A stretch of 7,022 nt of DNA from Candidatus Paceibacter sp. (GCA_020724685.1 DYGP01000028.1:894-7915); one strand, 5' to 3'; shown: positions 1 through 5,684, counted from the stretch's first letter. Notes: generated by a model from the sequence alone, not told the origin. Translations and numbers: made by a program.

Positions 1-133
1 CCGCAACGCGAAAGTGATGAACGAAGCGTATGGCATGGGCGGCGCCGCCGAGGACATGGCCATGGCGCCCGCGATAGAAGCGGGATCGCAGGAGGTGACG
101 GTTTCGGTGACGCTTCAGTATGAAATAAGATAG
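1..133 (+). CDS. SIMPL (DUF541)-like protein, C-terminal fragment
   Basis: Only the last 43 codons are present; the frame starts at base 2 and ends at a TAG at 131-133. The tail has a Met/Ala/Gly-rich stretch (AYGMGGAAEDMAMAPAIEA) followed by GSQEVTVSVTLQYEIR. A small/acidic linker, then P-(I)-x-x-G-x-QEV, an alternating beta strand and a final Y-E-I is the usual ending of SIMPL/DUF541 proteins, which are mostly exported or membrane-anchored proteins of poorly defined function. The assignment rests on this tail motif alone, because the body of the protein lies outside the window. A strong hairpin terminator 31 bases after the stop suggests the transcription unit ends here and that the protease gene downstream is separate. 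An unrelated protein ending in a similar strand cannot be excluded. Confidence 0.7.
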   Translation, partial: RNAKVMNEAYGMGGAAEDMAMAPAIEAGSQEVTVSVTLQYEIR

Positions 134-163
134 GGTTTCCACGCGTATTACGTAAGGAACCGG

Positions 164-218
164 AAAAAGCGCGCCTCTCTCATGTGTGATATCATGCATA
201 AAAAGAGCCGCGCTTTTT
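164..218. terminator. Long hairpin, likely intrinsic (possibly bidirectional) terminator
   Basis: AAAAAGCGCG at 164-173 pairs perfectly with CGCGCTTTTT at 209-218. After one C-C mismatch, CTCT (175-178) pairs with AGAG (204-207), and the apex is a further weak stem around TGATATCA (187-194). The GC part is followed by five T on the + strand and mirrored by five A at the left edge, so it could terminate in both directions, although no minus-strand gene converges on it here. It sits directly after the SIMPL-like gene. Its T-tract covers the TTG at 217, which argues against that codon as a start for the protease gene. Confidence 0.75.
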
Positions 219-249
219 GGTCGAAAAAATTCTGAACGAAATTACGGAT

Positions 250-1515
250 ATGAAGAAAAAAAACATCATCATTGCGGGAGCCGTTGCGGGCCTCCTTCTC
301 GTTTCGGGAGCGGCGGCGTTTCCGAGAACGTCGGAGGCGAACATCTTCGGCGATGTGTGGGATTTCATGAAGCGGGGATTTTCGGTGTCGCCCCCCTCCG
401 GATCGCCGAACGAAGAAGCGCCCGAAAAAGCCGAGCTTCCGCTCTACAAGCCCGCATACGATTACGAGGAAGCGGTGATTGCGGCGGTGGACGAAGCGAA
501 GAGAAGCGTCGTTTCGATCGTTATTTCGAAAGATCTCCCGGTGATAGAGCGGTGTCCGATCGATCCGTGGAGCGATCTCCCGCCCGAATTTCGGGAATTC
601 TTCGGAGGAGGGCTCCAGTTGTACGGACAATGCGAACGGGGAACGAAAAAACAGGAAATCGGCGGGGGATCGGGATTCATTGTCTCCTCCGACGGACTCG
701 TCGTGACGAACAAGCACGTTGTTTTGGATAAGGATGCCGAATACACGGTTCTCACGAATGACGGCGAAAAATACGACGCGAAGGTCGTCGCGCAGGATCC
801 GATAAACGATCTTGCGCTTCTGAGGATTTCCGCCACGGATCTTCCCGTCGCGACGCTCGGTGATTCCGATTCGATAAAGCTCGGTCAGACGGCGATTGCG
901 ATAGGGAACGCGCTCGGCGAGTTCAGGAACACCGTCTCGGTGGGGGTCGTTTCGGGTCTTTCGAGGGATATCACCGCATCGGGCGGGGGAGGGTTCATAG
1001 AAAAGATCGAGGGAGTCATTCAGACGGACGCGGCGATCAACCAGGGAAATTCCGGAGGGCCGCTCCTGAACCTCAAGGGAGAGGTCATCGGTATCAATAC
1101 GGCGGTGGCTTCGGGCGCCCAGAATGTCGGCTTCGCAATTCCCGTCAATCAGGCGCGTCGCGCCATCGAGTCGGTGAAAAAAACAGGGACGATACAAACA
1201 TCGTATCTCGGCGTGCGGTATATCATGGTGAACGAATCGATTGCAAAACAGCAGGAACTCCCCGTCTCTTACGGAGCGCTCGTGCGGGGAGCGGAAGACG
1301 GTCCCGGAGTGGTTCCCGGATCTCCCGCAGAACGTGCGGGAATACGTGCGGAAGACATCATCACGGCCGTGAACGGCGAGAAGCTCGAGGGGGGGAAGAT
1401 GCTCGGATCCGTCCTTCAGAAATATGCAGTGGGAGAGACGGTGACGCTTTCAATCCGCCGGGGGGACGGAGATATCGAGGTGAAGGCCGTGCTCGGAGAG
1501 CGCCCAAACGAGTAG
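250..1515 (+). CDS. htrA: HtrA/DegP-type serine protease with one PDZ domain
   Basis: A 421-residue envelope protease of the trypsin-like S1C (HtrA/Deg) family, which degrades or handles misfolded exported proteins. Residues 1-4 are MKKK, then a hydrophobic segment (about 5-23) acts as a signal peptide or anchor. The protease domain covers about 75-310. The triad is His156 in VVTNKHVV, Asp187 in DPINDLALL and Ser268 in NQGNSGGPLL, all intact. A single PDZ domain (about 318-415) opens with YLGVRY and contains GSPAERAGIRAEDII. One PDZ, as in DegS or many Gram-positive HtrAs, differs from the two in DegP. Residues 102-128 form a loop before the catalytic His with a Cys at each end (C102, C128) and PPEFREFFGG, resembling the LA loop of DegP. 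The ATG at 250 is preferred over an in-frame TTG at 217, which lies in the upstream terminator. No clear Shine-Dalgarno precedes it and I see no confident promoter between terminator and start, so either read-through or a weak promoter supplies the transcript. Confidence 0.96.
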   Translation: MKKKNIIIAGAVAGLLLVSGAAAFPRTSEANIFGDVWDFMKRGFSVSPPSGSPNEEAPEKAELPLYKPAYDYEEAVIAAVDEAKRSVVSIVISKDLPVIERCPIDPWSDLPPEFREFFGGGLQLYGQCERGTKKQEIGGGSGFIVSSDGLVVTNKHVVLDKDAEYTVLTNDGEKYDAKVVAQDPINDLALLRISATDLPVATLGDSDSIKLGQTAIAIGNALGEFRNTVSVGVVSGLSRDITASGGGGFIEKIEGVIQTDAAINQGNSGGPLLNLKGEVIGINTAVASGAQNVGFAIPVNQARRAIESVKKTGTIQTSYLGVRYIMVNESIAKQQELPVSYGALVRGAEDGPGVVPGSPAERAGIRAEDIITAVNGEKLEGGKMLGSVLQKYAVGETVTLSIRRGDGDIEVKAVLGERPNE

Positions 1516-1578
1516 TTTTTTAATCATCAATTTTCAGAATACAAATAAGTTCCAATAAGCGTCTTAAATTGGTCCTCT

Positions 1579-1633
1579 GGTTTTTTGTATGTTGTTTGTT
1601 GTTCGTGGATGGTAATTTGTTGTCTTGATTTTT
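1579..1633 (+). other. T/G-rich low-complexity tract in the spacer before clpB
   Basis: About 55 bases consisting almost entirely of T and G on the + strand, with repeated TTGTTG/TTTGTTG units and only two C. It stands out from the balanced genes on both sides. It lies between the protease stop and the CIRCE operator. No reading frame or stable hairpin is visible in it. It may be a degenerate spacer shaped by slippage or strand-biased mutation; no function can be assigned. Confidence 0.45.
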
Positions 1634-1658
1634 AGCACTCAGTACTCGAGTTTGCTAA
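1632..1658 (+). promoter_or_regulatory. CIRCE-like HrcA operator
   Basis: TTAGCACTC (1632-1640), a 9-base spacer, then GTTTGCTAA (1650-1658). The CIRCE consensus is TTAGCACTC-N9-GAGTGCTAA. The left half is perfect, the spacer is exactly 9, and the right half matches 7 of 9 (T for A and T for G at its 2nd and 3rd positions). The right half overlaps the likely -35 region of the clpB promoter, the usual position for repression by HrcA. CIRCE control of clpB is known in mycoplasmas; groESL and dnaK are the commoner targets. The inference is that clpB and the overlapping membrane gene are heat-shock induced through HrcA. The hrcA gene itself is not in this window. Confidence 0.85.
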
Positions 1659-1679
1659 TGTTGTAATTTTTGTTATACT
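1652..1679 (+). promoter_or_regulatory. Extended -10 promoter of clpB
   Basis: TATACT at 1674-1679 is preceded by TG at 1671-1672 (TG-N-TATACT), an extended -10 box. TTGCTA at 1652-1657 matches four of six bases of the -35 consensus at a 16-base spacing and lies within the right half of the CIRCE. Transcription would start near 1686 and give a leader of about 45 bases that is AT-rich, with no Shine-Dalgarno near the ATG at 1731. Confidence 0.7.
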
Positions 1680-1730
1680 TGAGTCTGTCGAAAGGATTAT
1701 TTCTGATATTTTGGATTTGATTTTTTTAAC

Positions 1731-4382
1731 ATGCCCAATTTTCATAAATTCACGATAAAAGCCCAGGAAGCGCTCCAGGGCGCGCAGGACAGGGCCGCCA
1801 GATTCCGTCACGGCGAACTCAAGGCGATCCACATTCTCCATTCGCTTCTCGACGACGAGCAGACCCTCGTATATCCGATGCTTGAAGACGCCGGCATCGA
1901 TACGCCGTCTTTTTCCGCTGAGGTTGCGCGCGAAATGGAATCGCTGCCGAAGATAGAAGTAGTCCGGGGCGGCGCCGCGCAGATGTATCTTTCCCAGGAA
2001 GTGATGCGCGTCCTCGATCGCGCCGCGCAGATGGCCGCCGGCGGAGGGGACGAATTCGTTTCGTGCGAACATATTCTCATGGCGCTCGCCGAGGTTCCTT
2101 CCCGCGCGCACGAAATGCTCTCGAAGGAGGGGATCACGAAAGAGAAACTCAAAAAAAGCTTCGAATCCCTCAGGGGATCGGTAAAGGTGACGGACGAGAC
2201 GCCCGAGACGAAATTCCGCGTCCTTGAAAAATACGCGATCAATCTCACGAACCGCGCGAAGGACGGAAAACTCGATCCGGTGATCGGAAGAGAAGAAGAA
2301 TTGCGACGCGTGATGCAGATTCTTTCCCGCCGGACGAAAAACAACCCTGTTTTGATCGGGGAGCCGGGAGTCGGGAAGACGGCGATTGTCGAGGGGCTTG
2401 CCCAGAAGATCGTCGCGGGGGATGTTCCCGGATCGCTGAAAGGGAGAGAGGTTCTTTCACTCGATATCGCGTCGCTCGTCGCCGGCACAAAATTCCGCGG
2501 GGAGTTCGAGGACAGACTGAAAGCGTTTCTCCGCGAGATACAGAACGCGCAGGGGAAGTACCTTCTTTTTATAGACGAGATACACACGATTGTCGGCGCC
2601 GGTGCGGCGGAAGGATCCATTGACGCTTCGAACATGCTGAAGCCGGCGCTCGCGCGCGGGGAGCTCCATGCCGTTGGTGCGACAACGCTGAAGGAATATC
2701 AGAAATACATCGAAAAAGAGGCAGCGCTCGAAAGAAGATTTCAGCCGGTCTTCGTTGACGAGCCGTCGATCGAGGATTCGGTCGCGATCCTCCGCGGACT
2801 GAAGGAGAGATACGAAGCGCATCACGGACTGAAGATCACCGACGATGCGATCGTGGCCGCCGTGAATCTCGGCGCGCGCTACATCACCGACCGGTTTCTT
2901 CCCGACAAGGCTGTCGATCTCATTGATGAGGCGGCGGCGGCGATCAGGCTCGAATCGGACAGTATTCCTCGCGAACTCGAGGATATCCGAAAAGAGATTT
3001 CGCGCCTCGAGATCGAGCGATCGGCGCTCACGCAAGGGGGATCGAAGAAAAACACTCCGCGCATGAAGGAGATCGCAAAGGAACTCGCCGCACTCAAAGA
3101 GAAGAACACAAAACTTTCCGGCAGGTGGGAATCCGAGAAGAGAAGTATCGAAGGGCTCCATGAGATCAGGAAGCGCATCGAGGCGCTTCGCCACGAGGCG
3201 GAAGTCGCCGAACGGGAGGGAAACTTCGAGCGCGTCGCGAAAATCACCTACGGAGAGCTTCCCGCCGTCGAGAAGGAATACAAATCGCTCGAACGGAAAA
3301 CCTCCCGGGCGGGAAAGAAAGGTGAGCGGGAATCAGACGAAAAGAAATTCGTGAAAGAGGTCGTCGGGGAAGAGGATATCGCCTCCGTCGTGTCCCGGTG
3401 GACGGGAATCCCGGTCACGAAAATGCTTGAATCGGAGATACAGAAACTGACGCGTCTTGAGGACGAACTCGAAAAACGGGTCGTGGGACAGCGCGCCGCA
3501 ATCGGGGCGATTGCGCGGGCGCTCCGCCGTTCGCGCGCCGGACTTGCGGACGAGAACCGTCCCGCCGGATCGTTCATGTTCCTCGGCCCCACGGGAGTCG
3601 GAAAGACCGAACTCGGCAAAGCGGTCGCGGAGTTCATGTTCAACGACGAGAAGGCGCTCGTGCGGATCGATATGTCGGAGTACATGGAACGCCACGCCAC
3701 GGCGCGGCTCATCGGATCGCCTCCCGGATACGTCGGACACGAGGAGGGAGGCCAGCTCACGGAGATCGTGCGGCACCGACCGTACAGCCTCATACTTTTC
3801 GACGAGATAGAGAAAGCGCATCCCGAAGTGTTCAATATTCTTCTTCAGATTCTCGACAACGGACGGCTCACCGACGGGAAGGGAAAGACGGTGAATTTCA
3901 AGAATACGGTGATTATCCTTACGTCGAACGTCGGAGGCGAATATTTCAACCAAATTTCTTCCATCGGGTTTGCGACGGAAGACGGCGACGGGACGATGAA
4001 GAAGAGAGAAGAGGAATTCCGCGAAAAAGTGTTTTCGTCGCTTCGCGAGACGTTTAAGCCGGAGTTTCTGAACCGTCTTGATGAGATCATCATATTCAAC
4101 TCGCTCTCTCCCGCCGACACGAGGAGTATCGTCGACATTCAGCTCAAGGAAGTGGTGAAGCGTCTTGAAGGGAAGGGGATCAGACTTTCTATCTCCGAGG
4201 ACGTGAAGCGCTATCTCGCCGAGCACGGATTTGACGCCGAATACGGCGCGCGCCCCCTGAAGCGTCTCATTCAAAAGATGATTGTGGACGCGCTTGCTGA
4301 TAAAATAATACGCGAAGGCATTCACGATGGTGCAAAGATTAAAATCATACTTCGAAAACCCGATCGTATTGAGGTCGTGTAG
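1731..4382 (+). CDS. clpB: ClpB-type AAA+ disaggregase with a ClpC-like IGF loop
   Basis: An 883-residue double-AAA+ (Hsp100) unfoldase that threads aggregated proteins through a hexameric pore in the cytoplasm, in ClpB normally with DnaK. The order is N-domain repeats (1-148); AAA1 with Walker A GEPGVGKT (210-217), pore loop GTKFRGEFE (Phe255 where Tyr is usual), Walker B LLFIDE (278-283) and Arg fingers R335/R336; coiled-coil middle domain (about 405-525); AAA2 with Walker A GPTGVGKT (619-626), pore loop GSPPGYVG (662-669), Walker B LILFDE (687-692), sensor Asn733, Arg finger R782 and sensor-2 GAR (839-841). The middle domain is full ClpB length, with about 160 residues from LIDEA to WTGIPV and the typical REGNFERVAKITYGELP-like segment. 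Unusually, SIGF (744-747) lies nine residues after SNVG, where ClpC carries its ClpP-binding VGF loop and ClpB normally lacks the insertion. Expression is probably HrcA-controlled. Start ATG 1731 gives the canonical N-domain (FTIKAQEAL). A ClpC name would ignore the middle domain. Confidence 0.96.
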   Translation: MPNFHKFTIKAQEALQGAQDRAARFRHGELKAIHILHSLLDDEQTLVYPMLEDAGIDTPSFSAEVAREMESLPKIEVVRGGAAQMYLSQEVMRVLDRAAQMAAGGGDEFVSCEHILMALAEVPSRAHEMLSKEGITKEKLKKSFESLRGSVKVTDETPETKFRVLEKYAINLTNRAKDGKLDPVIGREEELRRVMQILSRRTKNNPVLIGEPGVGKTAIVEGLAQKIVAGDVPGSLKGREVLSLDIASLVAGTKFRGEFEDRLKAFLREIQNAQGKYLLFIDEIHTIVGAGAAEGSIDASNMLKPALARGELHAVGATTLKEYQKYIEKEAALERRFQPVFVDEPSIEDSVAILRGLKERYEAHHGLKITDDAIVAAVNLGARYITDRFLPDKAVDLIDEAAAAIRLESDSIPRELEDIRKEISRLEIERSALTQGGSKKNTPRMKEIAKELAALKEKNTKLSGRWESEKRSIEGLHEIRKRIEALRHEAEVAEREGNFERVAKITYGELPAVEKEYKSLERKTSRAGKKGERESDEKKFVKEVVGEEDIASVVSRWTGIPVTKMLESEIQKLTRLEDELEKRVVGQRAAIGAIARALRRSRAGLADENRPAGSFMFLGPTGVGKTELGKAVAEFMFNDEKALVRIDMSEYMERHATARLIGSPPGYVGHEEGGQLTEIVRHRPYSLILFDEIEKAHPEVFNILLQILDNGRLTDGKGKTVNFKNTVIILTSNVGGEYFNQISSIGFATEDGDGTMKKREEEFREKVFSSLRETFKPEFLNRLDEIIIFNSLSPADTRSIVDIQLKEVVKRLEGKGIRLSISEDVKRYLAEHGFDAEYGARPLKRLIQKMIVDALADKIIREGIHDGAKIKIILRKPDRIEVV
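4314..4318 (+). promoter_or_regulatory. Ribosome binding site inside clpB for the membrane gene
   Basis: GAAGG lies eight bases before the ATG at 4327, inside the end of clpB. It is the only reasonable Shine-Dalgarno I find before a gene start in this window, and it supports the far-upstream ATG over an in-frame TTG at 4369. Confidence 0.5.
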
Positions 4383-5085
4383 GGACACGGCCATAGGCGG
4401 GGCGATCGTCGGACTGTGGGCCGCGGGGGTTTCTCCGTGGCTCGTTGGCGTTCTCGGGGGACTCGTTTTTTTGAAGATTTATTTCGGAATGATCGACCGG
4501 ATTTCGGTGAAGTGGTCTTTTTGGACCGTTGTTGCCTCGTATGCCGCCGCCGCCGCGTATATCGACCAATTTGCGCCGTTCCTCGCGCCCGGGATTCTGT
4601 GGGTTCTCTTCGAATTGTCGTTTCTCGCCGTGTTCTTCGGCGTTGTGGGAACGGGCAATTTTATTTTCGAGGATAAGGTTGGCGTATATGAATTTGTCCA
4701 TACGGCAGTCGTCTTCGTAAACACATTCTTTTTTGGGACCCTTCTCGTCTCCGTGTCGTTAATATGGGCCCTCCTCTTTTTCTTGTGGATAACTCTCCTC
4801 ATGAGGGAGTTTTTTGAGTTTTTGAAGGTTTTGGACGAAAAGCGCCGGAACGTCTTTGCGGCATCAGCGGGGCTCATATCGCTCCAGCTCCTGTTTCTTT
4901 CCGCCTTTCTCCCCCTCGGGTTCATGAACGCCGCGATCCTTGCCACCCTTTTTCTTTTTGTAATGAGGAATATTGTGGTGTCTTATGAGGAAAAAAATCT
5001 CACAAAACGCGTATTTTTGAGGGAAATTTCAACGTTTGTCGCCGTCTCCCTCATCGTTTTCTCGACCGTCCGGTGGACGATTTAA
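4327..5085 (+). CDS. Polytopic membrane protein of unknown function, overlapping clpB
   Basis: A 252-residue, very hydrophobic protein that I do not recognise. Likely membrane segments fall near residues 22-56 (one long or two short), 63-80, 88-108, 124-144, 145-160, 177-197, 199-217 and 233-250, so about seven or eight. The loops carry few motifs: a basic/acidic stretch KVLDEKRRN (167-175) and EEKNLTKR (221-228). No Walker box, metal motif or transporter signature is visible. The gene starts 56 bases inside clpB in another frame, so it must share the clpB message and is probably translated by coupling, which suggests HrcA-linked expression. The ATG at 4327 is chosen for its GAAGG site; TTG 4369 would shorten the overlap to 14 bases and remove 14 residues. 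Hydrophobicity, coupling and a clean TAA stop make a real gene likely. A link to stress at the membrane is only an inference from position. Confidence 0.82.
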   Translation: MVQRLKSYFENPIVLRSCRDTAIGGAIVGLWAAGVSPWLVGVLGGLVFLKIYFGMIDRISVKWSFWTVVASYAAAAAYIDQFAPFLAPGILWVLFELSFLAVFFGVVGTGNFIFEDKVGVYEFVHTAVVFVNTFFFGTLLVSVSLIWALLFFLWITLLMREFFEFLKVLDEKRRNVFAASAGLISLQLLFLSAFLPLGFMNAAILATLFLFVMRNIVVSYEEKNLTKRVFLREISTFVAVSLIVFSTVRWTI

Positions 5086-5125
5086 GTAACGTTTTCTAGC
5101 TTATTTCGTTGTATTATACGAGCGC

Positions 5126-5144
5126 GGAACGGATTTTTCGTTCC
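5126..5144. other. Stem-loop downstream of the membrane protein gene
   Basis: GGAACG (5126-5131) pairs perfectly with CGTTCC (5139-5144) around a seven-base T-rich loop (GATTTTT). It lies 40 bases after the stop of the clpB-linked membrane gene and just before the small-RNA promoter. No T-run follows the stem, so a standard intrinsic terminator is doubtful. It may protect the mRNA 3' end or contribute to termination. Confidence 0.4.
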
Positions 5145-5151
5145 AAGCACA

Positions 5152-5179
5152 TTGTAAAAAAGGGGGAGTGTGGTATAAT
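5152..5179 (+). promoter_or_regulatory. Strong extended -10 promoter of the candidate small RNA
   Basis: TTGTAA (5152-5157, four of six matches to the -35 consensus), a 16-base spacer, and a perfect TATAAT (5174-5179) preceded by TGG, which gives the TG-N extended -10 form. Transcription would begin around 5185-5187. This is the best sigma-70-type promoter in the window, and no plausible protein start follows at a sensible distance. Confidence 0.75.
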
Positions 5180-5185
5180 GCTCCC
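5164..5185. promoter_or_regulatory. Inverted repeat bracketing the -10 box, possible operator
   Basis: GGGAG (5164-5168) and CTCCC (5181-5185) are perfect complements 12 bases apart, and the TATAAT box lies between them. A short symmetric site in this position could bind a repressor dimer. It is only five base pairs per arm and could be chance. Confidence 0.3.
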
Positions 5186-5408
5186 AACGGGTTGCCAAAA
5201 GCGCTCGTGAAGGTGTGAAAAAAGGATGGTCGGGTTTGTGTGAGCCCGGTTCGGTCCTCAGGTCACACATTTGGAGTGAGGCCAAATGTGGGGCAAATCT
5301 ACTCAAGTCTGTTGCGGAAGTTGCAAGGGGCCGTTTGCGGCCGTACTTTGCGCCATTTGAGTATGTTTGTCTCCATGGTTGTCATCTCGCTCCAAAAGCG
5401 AGTTTTTT
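5186..5408 (+). ncRNA. Candidate structured small RNA of about 220 nt
   Basis: The unit has a strong promoter at 5152-5179 and an intrinsic terminator at 5386-5408, with no credible protein gene between. Hairpins inside include CGGGTT/AGCCCG (5231-5248), CACATTTGG/CCAAATGTG (5266-5274 with 5282-5290, nine pairs, seven-base loop), GGCCG-TTTG-CGGCC (5329-5342), and an enclosing TACTCAA/TTGAGTA pair (about 5300-5306 with 5357-5363). TGTGTGA (5237-5243) can compete for TCACACA (5263-5269), so alternative folds are possible. I looked for and did not find the conserved cores of RNase P RNA, tmRNA or SRP RNA. The length fits 6S RNA, but the closing stem formed by the two ends that 6S requires is not evident. 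The family is therefore unassigned. Two open frames across it (from 5215 and 5240) run through the terminator hairpin and look accidental. Confidence 0.55.
5386..5408 (+). terminator. Intrinsic terminator of the candidate small RNA
   Basis: CTCGCT (5386-5391), loop CCAAA, AGCGAG (5397-5402), then six T (5403-5408). The stem is six perfect base pairs followed immediately by the T-run, a textbook intrinsic terminator. A second T-run at 5413-5418 may add back-up. Confidence 0.85.
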
Positions 5409-5488
5409 GTTGGTTTTTTCTAACCCCCGCCCTCAGTCGGTCATCTGAGTTCCGTTTTTAAGGTTTAGTCAATTGGATAATTGATTAA

Positions 5489-5544
5489 AAATTAAAAATT
5501 GTCTGCTTTCGGCAGATCTCCCGAAGGGAGAGAAATTAAAAATT
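5489..5544. repeat. Two abutting 15-bp palindromes between 12-bp direct repeats
   Basis: AAATTAAAAATT occurs at 5489-5500 and again at 5533-5544. Between them, after one G, lie two back-to-back hairpins of exactly 15 bases: TCTGC-TTTCG-GCAGA (5502-5516) and TCTCCC-GAA-GGGAGA (5517-5531). Both begin with TCT and end with AGA. Such a compact element resembles REP-like or MITE-like dispersed repeats, with the direct repeats recalling target duplications. Only one copy is in this window, so its dispersed nature is not shown. Confidence 0.55.
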
Positions 5545-5684
5545 TTGTTTATTATCAACCACCATTTCCGTCCGGCTTCCTCTTCGATCGTCTTAGGATG
5601 CATATGGGGAGGGTCGAAAGCGGGACCGATGGTGTCCGGAACTTCCGCCTGGTGCGGGAAAAAAGGTCGACGGTTTATCATCTC

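Noticed and set aside
217..249. TTG at 217 as start of the protease gene
   Set aside because: It lies in the T-tract of the terminator hairpin, has no ribosome site, and would put charged residues before an otherwise normal MKKK signal sequence beginning at 250.
148..1197. Long minus-strand open frame (349 codons) opposite htrA
   Set aside because: Arg/Phe-rich product with no family resemblance, fully antisense to a gene with an intact catalytic triad; a shadow of the codon bias. The same applies to the minus-strand frames opposite clpB and the surface protein gene.
1552..1586. Possible htrA terminator: CCAATAAG with CTTAAATTGG (two-base bulge), then TTTTTT
   Set aside because: AT-rich weak stem and an eight-base gap before the T-run; not strong enough to list.
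5256..5290. H-type pseudoknot from CCTCA with the TGAGG loop of the nine-pair hairpin
   Set aside because: No linker separates the TGAGG strand from the CCAAATGTG strand, so both helices are unlikely to form at once; treated as alternative pairings instead.
5186..5408. RNase P RNA, tmRNA or SRP RNA
   Set aside because: I see none of the conserved cores of these RNAs (for example GAGGAAAGTCC of RNase P, GGAAGGAAGCAGCC of SRP RNA) and no tRNA-like ends.
5432..5459. Second terminator: CTCAG/CTGAG stem followed by TTTTT
   Set aside because: Only five pairs with an eight-base loop, and the T-run starts five bases after the stem; the upstream terminator at 5386-5408 is far better.
5215..5461. Two overlapping short + strand frames (77 and 73 codons) across the small RNA
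   Set aside because: They run through the terminator hairpin, overlap each other, and show no family motif; the promoter-terminator pair explains the region better as RNA.
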